A DNA stretch of 64,000 nt, from contig NZ_MJIG01000003.1 of NCBI RefSeq assembly GCF_001940245.1, positions 1 to 64,000 on the forward strand, read 5' to 3'. This DNA is from Anaerostipes sp. 992a (GTDB lineage Bacteria; Bacillota; Clostridia; Lachnospirales; Lachnospiraceae). Shown piece by piece: positions 26,501 to 34,211 of this stretch. Numbering within the stretch: position 1 is the first letter of the stretch; each line of letters starts with the position of its first letter. The position numbers and the translations under genes were made by a program. Under the pieces are notes generated by a model that saw nothing but the letters and a program-made list of their open reading frames with translations, had not been told where the DNA came from and made no database searches.

Positions 26501-26888
26501 GCTGCAAATGGATGGTTATGTCAATGGTGATCATCACATTATAGAGCATATGGAGCGAGATCTTCCGGCAAAATGCAGATCCATTCCGGTAACCAGGACG
26601 AAAAGTGGGTATAGTGCTTATTCCAAGATCATGGATACGGAAAGCTTTCAAAATATTCAAAAATTTACAATGGATAAAATCAAAGAAGCCGGAAATGAGA
26701 TGATGGAAGGGAAGATTTCCATTGCACCGTATCGAAGAAAGAAGGAAACAGCGTGCGATTTTTGTGAGTTTCGGGAGATTTGTCATTTTGATGAACGAGT
26801 GGATCAGTATCGTGATCTGGAAGAAAAGCAGGCAAAGGAATTGCTGGCTATGTGGAAAGGAGAGGATCAGGATGGCATGGACAAGTGA
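23514..26888 (+). CDS. addB: ATP-dependent helicase/nuclease subunit B
   Basis: 1124 aa from ATG 23514, placed 7 bases behind AAAGGAA. AddAB is the Gram-positive double-strand-break resection complex, equivalent to RecBCD. AddB has Walker A GRSGSGKT near the N-terminus, inactive helicase-like domains in the middle and a C-terminal RecB-type nuclease (KIDRVDRF, VIDYKSG). Iron-sulfur Cys residues flank the nuclease: one in FEACAYAHF and three in CDFCEFREIC. The length matches the family. addA starts 17 bases before its stop. Confidence 0.94.
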   Translation: MSLQFIIGRSGSGKTHYMYENLMKASTEHEEQEFFFIVPEQYTLQTQKDVVEKHPCHGTMNIDIVSFPRLAYRIFEELSYFPEAVLEDMGKRMVLRKILEEQKGELKIFGSSIRKQGFIENMKSIVSEFYQYQVHPEELKKVQEKETGNLNYKLQDLILIREEFQKFLEGKGIVAEQLLEVLASKISESEKIRDSIIYIDGFTGFTPIQNQLIGVLLTLAKKVVISITADSWMEDRRFVKEYELFSISSHAIYKIKEMAREKGIEILPTIRMTEEKRHLGEEKEDLKALEAGIFRYPVKAYDGKVKNVTLFAGRDRLLEVRTICEQIAWYVRKKGYRYRDIGVIVGDMEGYSSHFEQCFLELKIPFFMDHKKSILNNPCVETIRGIFQIGEENFSYESVFRYLKAGMSGLSFAQVDHLENYVLARGIKNKRRWMEPFVTPLKGQTEESLRFLNESRELFLEEVQDFYRACKKKNRTVQDHMIALYGFLRKLKVEEKMEVMADGFAAEENYTMERTYRQIYPYVIELMDKMVEILGEEVMTVKEVKNILETGLEEMTVGVIPPSMDQVVVGDLTRTRLNEVKVLFFAGMNEGSIPKPVDGNGILNDYEREKLAEDGITLAETMIQAAYTEQFYLYLAVSKPTKHLYLSYATVSDDGASLRPSYFIQRIEKVLPNLTLTELHPQGYYTRDYEKHTFIAGLREEIAGKDGGAWKEIGNVLMDTEDILPYLDAGCYDNQEENLSKEAAKAVYGEILQNSVSRLEQFEACAYAHFLRYGLLLEPRQEFKIKPVDLGNVFHRSLELVSKRIQVTYEDWKEIDEKEQEILTNDAVEKAVLEWNEELLNSSHRNQYVIEIIRRMTRRTVWALVKHLENSDFKPYAFEISFSSYENLNAAKLSLEDGVKMHLRGKIDRVDRFEDEDGIYLKVIDYKSGYAKFDLTNLYYGLQMQLVLYMNAVLEIEEKKANGKPVIPAGMFYYSLKDPLIDWEKDQDVEEQILRKLQMDGYVNGDHHIIEHMERDLPAKCRSIPVTRTKSGYSAYSKIMDTESFQNIQKFTMDKIKEAGNEMMEGKISIAPYRRKKETACDFCEFREICHFDERVDQYRDLEEKQAKELLAMWKGEDQDGMDK

Positions 26889-29800
26889 ACAGCAAAGAGT
26901 CATTGACAGTAGAAATAAAAATCTTCTCGTATCTGCAGCGGCAGGTTCAGGGAAAACAGCGGTGATGGTAGAGAGGATCATTCAGGTGATCTCGGATGAA
27001 AATCATCCGGTGGATATTGACCGACTTTTGGTTGTAACATTTACCAATGCGGCAGCGTCAGAAATGAAAGAGAGGATTATGAATGCACTGGAGAAAAGGA
27101 TAGAAGAGAACCCTGGCAGTGCTCATTTAGTAAGACAGATGGCCAGAATTCAGAAGGCGCAGATTACGACGATACACAGCTTTTGTTTGAATCTGATTCG
27201 GGAACACTTTATGGAGATAGATCTAGATCCCGGATTTCGGATTGGTGAAGAAGGAGAAATCAGTCTGTTAGAACAGGAGGCACTGGCACAGGTGCTGGAA
27301 GAGGCCTATGAAGAGAAGGCAGAGGATTTTCGCCTTTTTCTGGAAAGCTACGCCACCGGAAAATCAGATAAAAAGATAGAAGAATTTATCTTAAAGGCTT
27401 ATACCTTTGCAAGGAGTGGAAAGAATCCAAGACAATGGCTTTGCCAGGCTGGGGAGGCATTTGAATGTCAGGAAGGAAAGGTGTTTGAGCAGAAATGGGC
27501 CCAGTATCTTCTGGAAGAGATTTCCTATGATGTAGAAGAAATCCTGACCCGTTATGAAAGACTGATGGAGTATGCCCAGTCGCCAGGAATTCCAGATGGA
27601 CACCGAAAGTCAGTCCTGGAAGAGTGGGGGAGAGTAAAGCTGTTTGGCAAAGAGAAAAGTTTTGCCAACTATATAGAGGCAGCGAACAATTGGAAGAAGA
27701 CAGCCATACGGGGGCGCGGGAAGAAAGAGCATAGCAAGGATGAAATAAAGCGCTTGATGGATCTTCGAAAGGAAACCCATGAGATTATTGAGAAGGTCAT
27801 TGCTAAGAAGCTTCCGCCAGATGAAAAAACAATAATCAGGGAAATGGAATGGTGCAGGAAGCCTATGCGTGCATTTGTAAATCTGGTACTTCGATTTATG
27901 GATGTAATGGAGGAGAAGAAACGAGAGAAAAATCTGGTGGATTTTTCCGATTTAGAGCAATATGCATTGGCAATTTTAACAGATGGGACATCCAAAGAGG
28001 GCATTTCCCTTCCATCCAAAACAGCCACAGAGAAGAAGGAATTTTATCAGGAAATCTATGTAGATGAATACCAGGATACGAATGAGATTCAGGAGGAAAT
28101 CATAAGACTGGTATCCGGTGAGGACATAGGAAAACATAATCTGTTCACCGTAGGTGATTTAAAACAGAGTATCTATGGATTCCGTCAGGCTAAGCCAGAA
28201 CTTTTTATTCGTCGTTACTATCATTATGAGAAAGAGGCAGGAGAACATGAGCTGATTGAATTGAAGAACAATTTTCGAAGCAGAAAAGAAGTATTAAATG
28301 TCACCAATTACCTGTTTCGGAATTTGATGATCCAGCAGCTAGGTGGCATTGCCTATGATGAAAAGGTTTCCCTGTTCCCGGCGATGGAATTTCCGGAAGG
28401 AGAGAAGATGGATGCAGCGACGGAACTGTTATTGCTGCCATTGGATGAAGGAGAGCTTTCTATGACGGATGTGGCAGCAGAGGCAGCAGCCATTGGATAT
28501 CGTATACGGGGCATGATAGACGGCCCAAATCCCCAGATGGTTACCTGTCAGAATCCAGATGGGACCAAAGGTCTTAGAAAGGCTGAATACCGTGATATTG
28601 TAATTTTGCTTCGGACAGTCAGCGGATGGGGAGAGGTCTTTCAGGAGCAGTTAGATCGAATGGGCATTCCGGCGTTTTGTGAGAGTAAAAAAGGCTCTTT
28701 TACCTCTATAGAGGTGCAGACCATTATGAGTGTTTTAAAGGTGTTAGATAATGCAAGACAGGATATTCCCTTTACTTCTTTCTTACGGGCACCATTTGTA
28801 GGCATGACGGGAGAAGAGATGGTCTGGATGATGAAGGAGATAGGAGGAAATGAGGAAGAAAAGAGAGCAGTTGCGGATTATTTTTATGAATATCTGGAGC
28901 ATGGAAGCGATGAAGCGATCTTAAAAAAATTAAAGAGGGCACAGCGTTGGCTGGAAGAATTCCGTAGAAAAAAGACATATCTTACGATTCAGGATCTGAT
29001 CTGGGAAATTCTCATGGAGACCGGATATTATCATTATATTGGTGCTATGCCTGCTGGAGAACGCAGGCAGGCGAATATGCGTATGCTGATGGAAAAGGCC
29101 AGAGCTTATGAATCCGGTAGTTATAAAGGATTGTTTTGTTTTGTCCGATATATGGAACAGCTAAAGGAATATGATATTGACTATGGGGAAGCCAATATTC
29201 AGGGAGAACATGAGAATCTGGTACGTATCATGAGCATTCATAAGAGTAAGGGGCTTGAATATCCAATCGTATTTTTAGGAGGGCTGTCTAAGAAATTTAA
29301 TATGATGGATGCGAGAAATACTATTTTGATGCATAGTGAGTATTATCTTGGTCCAGATGTGGTACGATTGGATACGAGAGAGAAGCGGCCTTCTCCGCAG
29401 AAAAAGATGATCGCAGCCAAAATGCAGGAGGAAATGCTGGGAGAAGAGCTTAGAATTCTTTATGTGGCAATGACGAGGGCAAAGGATAAGCTGGTCATGA
29501 CGGGAATCACCCGGAAGCTGTCAGATCGCTTGAAAAATTGTCTTCGTGAGAATAGACAGGGTCCGTGCAGCTATTATCAGATCAAAAATGCCAGTTGCTA
29601 TATGGACTGGATACTGATGGCATTGATCGCCCATCCGGCCATGGAGAAAGTGATAAAAAGTTATTATCCGAATGAGCAATATGTGTTAAAACAGGCGGAT
29701 CAGGAAGAGCTAAAGGTGAAGATCCTCTCTCCAGAGTATTTGATCGAAGAAGAATTGATGGCCTATGGAAAGGCTGGGCAACAAAAAGCCTTGCTGTATG

Positions 29801-30549
29801 AAGCGATTGTTCATAAAGCAGATCGGGAAAAGGTTCAATCTGTGAAAGAGGAGCTATCCTGGCGGTATGCATATGAGAAAGAGGCAGGAGCCAAGATAAA
29901 ATATTCTGTATCAGAAATCAAACAGCAAAGCCAGCTGGTGTCACAGGAAGAGTACCAGACACCGGCGGTGGAAGAAAAAGAACCATTGGTGCCGGATTTT
30001 CTGAAGGAAGAGAAGAAAGTGACGCCGACGTCCAGAGGAACAGCCGTACATAAATGTATGGAGCTTTTGGATTTTACCAGAGATTATACGAAGGAATCTC
30101 TCGATGAGGAAATCAAAGGCTGGATTCAAGAAGGAAAAATTGAGGAGCGTTATTATCGTGCCATTCCTCAGAGGCAGATTCTATGGTTCCTTCGTTCTAG
30201 AATCGGAAAACGTGCCTCTCGTGCGGCCAAAAGGAATCAGATTTTTAAAGAAAGGCAGTTTGTTATGGGCCTGCCATTAGAGGAGATGGAAACAGAACTG
30301 GAAAGCGGGGAACTGGCAGTGATTCAGGGAATCATGGATCTTTATTTTGTGGAAGATGGAGAGCTTGTGCTTGTAGATTATAAGACAGACCGGGTAAAGC
30401 GGGGACAGGAAAGTGTTTTGACGGAACATTATAAAAGTCAGATGGAGACTTATCAAAAGGCTCTGGAGCAGATGACTGGACAGCGGGTAAAGGAGGTGTA
30501 TCTTTCCTCCTTTACCTTAAATAAAAATATTTTGTTGTTGCCAGAATAA
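26872..30549 (+). CDS. addA: ATP-dependent helicase/nuclease subunit A
   Basis: 1225 aa from ATG 26872, inside the addB end and behind AAAGGAGAGG. A longer in-frame extension upstream lies wholly inside addB and is rejected. UvrD/Rep-type helicase motifs are LLVSAAAGSGKTAVMVERI (Walker A), VDEYQDTN (motif II), GDLKQSIYGFRQ, and RIMSIHKSKGLEYPIVF. The C-terminal nuclease contains VLVDYKTDRV. It works with AddB to process DNA ends at Chi-like sites for recombination. Confidence 0.96.
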   Translation: MAWTSEQQRVIDSRNKNLLVSAAAGSGKTAVMVERIIQVISDENHPVDIDRLLVVTFTNAAASEMKERIMNALEKRIEENPGSAHLVRQMARIQKAQITTIHSFCLNLIREHFMEIDLDPGFRIGEEGEISLLEQEALAQVLEEAYEEKAEDFRLFLESYATGKSDKKIEEFILKAYTFARSGKNPRQWLCQAGEAFECQEGKVFEQKWAQYLLEEISYDVEEILTRYERLMEYAQSPGIPDGHRKSVLEEWGRVKLFGKEKSFANYIEAANNWKKTAIRGRGKKEHSKDEIKRLMDLRKETHEIIEKVIAKKLPPDEKTIIREMEWCRKPMRAFVNLVLRFMDVMEEKKREKNLVDFSDLEQYALAILTDGTSKEGISLPSKTATEKKEFYQEIYVDEYQDTNEIQEEIIRLVSGEDIGKHNLFTVGDLKQSIYGFRQAKPELFIRRYYHYEKEAGEHELIELKNNFRSRKEVLNVTNYLFRNLMIQQLGGIAYDEKVSLFPAMEFPEGEKMDAATELLLLPLDEGELSMTDVAAEAAAIGYRIRGMIDGPNPQMVTCQNPDGTKGLRKAEYRDIVILLRTVSGWGEVFQEQLDRMGIPAFCESKKGSFTSIEVQTIMSVLKVLDNARQDIPFTSFLRAPFVGMTGEEMVWMMKEIGGNEEEKRAVADYFYEYLEHGSDEAILKKLKRAQRWLEEFRRKKTYLTIQDLIWEILMETGYYHYIGAMPAGERRQANMRMLMEKARAYESGSYKGLFCFVRYMEQLKEYDIDYGEANIQGEHENLVRIMSIHKSKGLEYPIVFLGGLSKKFNMMDARNTILMHSEYYLGPDVVRLDTREKRPSPQKKMIAAKMQEEMLGEELRILYVAMTRAKDKLVMTGITRKLSDRLKNCLRENRQGPCSYYQIKNASCYMDWILMALIAHPAMEKVIKSYYPNEQYVLKQADQEELKVKILSPEYLIEEELMAYGKAGQQKALLYEAIVHKADREKVQSVKEELSWRYAYEKEAGAKIKYSVSEIKQQSQLVSQEEYQTPAVEEKEPLVPDFLKEEKKVTPTSRGTAVHKCMELLDFTRDYTKESLDEEIKGWIQEGKIEERYYRAIPQRQILWFLRSRIGKRASRAAKRNQIFKERQFVMGLPLEEMETELESGELAVIQGIMDLYFVEDGELVLVDYKTDRVKRGQESVLTEHYKSQMETYQKALEQMTGQRVKEVYLSSFTLNKNILLLPE

Positions 30550-30572
30550 AATTTTTCTATCTGCTCATACTG
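30543..30572 (+). promoter_or_regulatory. Putative sigma-G promoter of the SASP gene
   Basis: AGAATA (30543-30548), overlapping the addA stop, then a 17-base spacer and CATACTG (30566-30572). The same AGAATA -35 is seen before spoVAD. Confidence 0.55.
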
Positions 30573-30603
30573 TAATTATCAGCTGATGAAAGGAGAAAGG
30601 CAG

Positions 30604-30783
30604 ATGCCGAAAAATACAAAGTCTCCTACAGAAGATGAAAAGCTAAAATATGAAATTGCAGAAGAATTGGGGCTGGCCGATAAAGTACAGAAGGAAGGAT
30701 GGAAGTCCTTGTCAGCAAAAGAGACAGGCCGCATTGGTGGTTTAATGACCAAGAGAAAAAGAGAAATGAAAAATACAAAATAA
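30604..30783 (+). CDS. Small acid-soluble spore protein, alpha/beta type
   Basis: 59 aa from ATG 30604, behind AAAGGAGAAAGG. YEIAEELGLADKVQ carries the conserved germination-protease site (E-I-A). GWKSLSAKETGRIGGLMTKR matches the second half of alpha/beta SASPs. These proteins coat spore DNA and protect it from UV and heat. The protein is slightly shorter and more divergent than the major SASPs, so it may be a minor form. Confidence 0.85.
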   Translation: MPKNTKSPTEDEKLKYEIAEELGLADKVQKEGWKSLSAKETGRIGGLMTKRKREMKNTK

Positions 30784-30787
30784 AAGG

Positions 30788-30817
30788 TACCGTCGGAAAA
30801 TCCGGCGGTATTTTTTT
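30788..30817 (+). terminator. Terminator after the SASP gene
   Basis: ACCGTCGG / CCGGCGGT stem with AAAAT loop and seven T following. Confidence 0.88.
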
Positions 30818-30886
30818 ATTTTTTTTGTGTTATAGTTTATAAAACTGTGATAGAATAGTAGAATTAAAGGAAAACAGGTGATAAAG

Positions 30887-32419
30887 ATGAAAAAATTAGC
30901 AAAATTTTTATTTAGCAGATTGGTAGTCGGAATTCTTGTACTGTTTCTTCAGATTTACTGGTTTGTCGCAATTGTATTTCAGATTGGTGAGCATAATGAT
31001 CTTCTGTCTTTTATTCTTAAGACGTTTAGCATTGTGGTAGTAATCTATATTATTAATAAGGATGATAATCCAGCCTATAAGCTGGCATGGGTGATTCCTA
31101 TATTGACCGTTCCAATCCTTGGCGGGATTATGTATTTGTATCTGGGGAATAAGAAGCCATCGAGAAGGCTTCGGAAAGTTCTGGATCAGGAATTTAGAGA
31201 CACTGCCTTTTTATTGATGCAGAAGAAAGAGATTTATGATGAAGTGGAAGCACAAGACCCGGTTGTGGCAGGACAGAGTGAGTATATTTCCCAATATGCA
31301 GGATTTCCGGCACATAAGCATACACAGACGAAATATTTTTCCAGTGGAGAGGAATGCTATGAGGCGGTTTTAGAGGAGCTGAGAAAAGCAGAGCATTACA
31401 TTTTCATGGAATATTTTATTGTAAAAGAAGGCAGCATGATGGATGAAATGCTGGACATTCTTAAGGAGAAGGCTGCCAATGGAGTAGATGTTCGATTTAT
31501 GTATGATGATGTAGGCTGTATCTCTGTTCTGGATGCTGACTTTTATAAAAAGATGGAATCTTATGGTATTTCCTGCATGAGGTTTAATACCTTTGTACCA
31601 GTGATTTCTACAGCCTGGAATAACCGTGACCATCGAAAGATCATGGTCATCGATGGGCATACAGCATTTACCGGAGGCTTTAATCTGGCAGATGAATACA
31701 TCAACCGTGAAGAACGATTTGGATACTGGAAGGACAGCGGTATTATGATCAAGGGGGATGCCGTATGGAACTTAACGGTCATGTTTCTTCAGGTATGGAA
31801 TCCACTTCGGAAGCAAAAGGAAGATTATAAACAATATCGTCCAAAGAGGTATATGGAAGAGCGTCCGGAGAATGATGGATACGTTCAGCCATATTCGGAT
31901 ACACCTCTGGATTCCGAGACAGTGGGAGAAAATATATATTTGAACATTATTTCTAGTGCGGTAAAATATTTATACATCACAACTCCATATTTGATCATTG
32001 ATAATGAACTTAGTACAGCTCTCTGTCTGGCGGCAAAACGAGGGGTAGATGTGCGTATCATTACGCCGGGCATTCCAGATAAGAAACTGGTGTTTCTCGT
32101 ATCACAGTCTTATTATCATAAGCTGGTGGATGCAGGAATTAAGATTTATGAATATACCCCTGGTTTTATTCATGCAAAAAACGTAGTTTGTGATGACAAG
32201 ATTGCTACAGTGGGAACCGTTAATTGGGATTATCGAAGTCTGTATCTTCATTTTGAATGCGGGGTATTTTTATATAATACAAGTAGCATTCAGGATATTT
32301 ATGATGACTTTATGAAGACAGTGGAGGTCAGCAGGCAGGTTACGAGAGAGGATTGCATGAAGCCATTGCCGGCACTTATGACACAGAGTATTCTCCGGGT
32401 ATTTTCACCATTATTGTAA
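30887..32419 (+). CDS. cls: Cardiolipin synthase
   Basis: 510 aa from ATG 30887, which stands 4-5 bases behind AGGTGAT; GTG 30878 is part of that site. Two N-terminal membrane helices are followed by two phospholipase D domains with HKD motifs HRKIMVIDGHTAFTGG and HAKNVVCDDKIATVG. It joins two phosphatidylglycerols into cardiolipin at the membrane. Length and order fit the bacterial Cls family. A short hairpin (32424-32440) follows without a real T-tract. Confidence 0.93.
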   Translation: MKKLAKFLFSRLVVGILVLFLQIYWFVAIVFQIGEHNDLLSFILKTFSIVVVIYIINKDDNPAYKLAWVIPILTVPILGGIMYLYLGNKKPSRRLRKVLDQEFRDTAFLLMQKKEIYDEVEAQDPVVAGQSEYISQYAGFPAHKHTQTKYFSSGEECYEAVLEELRKAEHYIFMEYFIVKEGSMMDEMLDILKEKAANGVDVRFMYDDVGCISVLDADFYKKMESYGISCMRFNTFVPVISTAWNNRDHRKIMVIDGHTAFTGGFNLADEYINREERFGYWKDSGIMIKGDAVWNLTVMFLQVWNPLRKQKEDYKQYRPKRYMEERPENDGYVQPYSDTPLDSETVGENIYLNIISSAVKYLYITTPYLIIDNELSTALCLAAKRGVDVRIITPGIPDKKLVFLVSQSYYHKLVDAGIKIYEYTPGFIHAKNVVCDDKIATVGTVNWDYRSLYLHFECGVFLYNTSSIQDIYDDFMKTVEVSRQVTREDCMKPLPALMTQSILRVFSPLL

Positions 32420-32484
32420 CTTACTGGGAGATGTCCCCAGCCTTTATGTGAATAGGCGGTCAATTTGGATCAGGGAGGGAAAAG

Positions 32485-33270
32485 ATGGCTAGTTATGAAA
32501 GTTTTGCCAGAGTATATGATGATTTTATGGATAATATCCCATACGATGAATGGGCTGGATATGTGATATCCTTGTTAAAGGAAAAAGGAATTGAGGAAGG
32601 CCTTTTGCTGGATTTAGGATGTGGTACCGGGAATATTACACAGCGTCTGGCAAAATCCGGGTATGATATGATCGGCGTGGATAATTCTGCGGAAATGCTG
32701 GAAATTGCGCAGGAGAAAAACATAGAAGAAGAAAGTCAGATTCTATATCTGTTGCAGGATATGCGAGAATTTGAGCTGTATGGTACGGTAAGAGCTGTTA
32801 TCAGTATTTGTGATAGTATGAATTACATAATTGAATATGAGGACTTGACAGAAGTCTTTCGATTAGTTAATAATTATCTGGACCCGGAAGGGTATTTTAT
32901 CTTTGATATGAATACTTTATATAAGTATGAAACAATACTTGCAGACAATACGATCGCAGAAGATCGGGAAACAATGAGTTTTATTTGGGATAACTATTTC
33001 TACGAGGAAGAAAGAATCAATGAGTATAATCTGAATTTATTTCTTCAGGAAGAAGATGGAAGATACCGGAAATTTACTGAGACTCATTATCAGAAGGCGT
33101 ATACCATAGATGAAGTAAAACAGGCAATCACTGATGGAGGCATGGAATGCATTGCTATCTACGATGCATTTACCAGAGAAGCACCAAGGAAAGATAGCCA
33201 GCGGGTATATGTTATTGCAAGAGAAAAAGGAAAGGTGGAGCGAATTCGCGATGGAAGATTACATTATTAG
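32485..33270 (+). CDS. Class I SAM-dependent methyltransferase
   Basis: 261 aa. The Rossmann-type methyltransferase core has LLDLGCGTGNITQRLA (motif I), IGVDNSAEML (acidic residue after beta 2) and DMREFEL. The target is unknown; the closest picture is the uncharacterised YxjB/YrrT-like group. Its last 20 bases overlap the hslO start, and hslO's ribosome site AAAGGTGGAG lies inside it, so the two are coupled. Confidence 0.85.
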   Translation: MASYESFARVYDDFMDNIPYDEWAGYVISLLKEKGIEEGLLLDLGCGTGNITQRLAKSGYDMIGVDNSAEMLEIAQEKNIEEESQILYLLQDMREFELYGTVRAVISICDSMNYIIEYEDLTEVFRLVNNYLDPEGYFIFDMNTLYKYETILADNTIAEDRETMSFIWDNYFYEEERINEYNLNLFLQEEDGRYRKFTETHYQKAYTIDEVKQAITDGGMECIAIYDAFTREAPRKDSQRVYVIAREKGKVERIRDGRLHY

Positions 33271-34129
33271 AGGTACGGCTGCAGATAACCAGATTCGTTT
33301 TTTTGCAGCATATACAAAGGAAGTAGTAGAAACAGCACGAAAAGCCCATAATACAAGTCCGGTTGCAACAGCAGCACTGGGACGTCTGCTGACAGCAGGA
33401 GCAATGATGGGAAGCATGTGTAAGAATGACAGTGATTTGTTAACTTTAAAGATTCAATGTCAGGGACCGATTGGAGGTCTTATGGTAACGGCAGATTCTC
33501 ATGCCAATGTAAAAGGATATGTGAATCATCCAGAGGTGATGTTACCGATTCGTCCGGATGGAAAGCTGGATGTGGGGGGAGCCTTGGACTTAGGTGTATT
33601 AAGCGTTATTAAGGATATTGGATTAAAAGATCCATATGTTGGACAGACGCATTTGGTATCCGGAGAGATTGCAGAGGATCTTACTTATTATTTTGCCAGC
33701 AGTGAACAGGTACCTTCTTCTGTAGCCCTAGGGGTGTTGATGGAGAAGAATAATACAGTAAAACATGCAGGCGGATTTATCATACAGCTGATGCCATTTG
33801 CAGAGGAAGAAGTAATCGCAGGTCTGGAACAAAAGATTGCCCAATTTACTTCTGTTACTTCAGAATTGGAGCAGGGCAAGACGCCGGAGATGATGATGGA
33901 GGATCTGTTGGGAGACTTCGGAGTGACCATTTATGATAAGATTCCAACCCAATTTCATTGTAACTGCAGCAAGGAAAGAGTTGCAAAAGCTGTCATTAGC
34001 GTAGGAGAAAAGGAATTAAAAGAGATGATTAGAGAAGGAAAATCCATCGAGGTCAACTGTCATTTCTGTAATACCAACTATGAATTTACAGTAGAAGAGC
34101 TGAAAGCAATGCTAAAAAAAGCAAAATAA
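33251..34129 (+). CDS. hslO: Redox-regulated chaperone Hsp33
   Basis: 292 aa from ATG 33251. The N-terminal substrate-binding domain includes SPVATAALGRLLTAGAMMG and GYVNHPEV. The C-terminal zinc redox switch has FHCNCSKER and NCHFCNTNY, giving the CxC...CxxC set. It is activated by oxidation to hold unfolded proteins, fitting an anaerobe meeting oxygen. The strong terminator after it is the insertion site of the group II intron. Confidence 0.96.
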   Translation: MEDYIIRGTAADNQIRFFAAYTKEVVETARKAHNTSPVATAALGRLLTAGAMMGSMCKNDSDLLTLKIQCQGPIGGLMVTADSHANVKGYVNHPEVMLPIRPDGKLDVGGALDLGVLSVIKDIGLKDPYVGQTHLVSGEIAEDLTYYFASSEQVPSSVALGVLMEKNNTVKHAGGFIIQLMPFAEEEVIAGLEQKIAQFTSVTSELEQGKTPEMMMEDLLGDFGVTIYDKIPTQFHCNCSKERVAKAVISVGEKELKEMIREGKSIEVNCHFCNTNYEFTVEELKAMLKKAK

Positions 34130-34149
34130 TCTGAATAAAGTGTTTCGAA

Positions 34150-34211
34150 AGAAGCGATGGTAGGAAGAAAGGAATGGTACGATTTCTTCCTTTACACCAT
34201 CGCTTCTTTTT
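34150..34211 (+). terminator. Terminator of hslO
   Basis: Long two-part stem (AGAAGCGATGGT with ACCATCGCTTCT, inner GGAAGAAA with TTTCTTCC) followed by five T. The group II intron begins at or just after the T-run. Confidence 0.9.

Noticed and set aside
26722-26871. N-terminal extension of addA
   Set aside because: It lies entirely in the addB coding sequence; the family start MAWTSEQQRVID at 26872 has its own ribosome site.
32424-32440. Terminator after cardiolipin synthase
   Set aside because: CTGGG/CCCAG makes only a 5-bp stem and there is no proper T-run.
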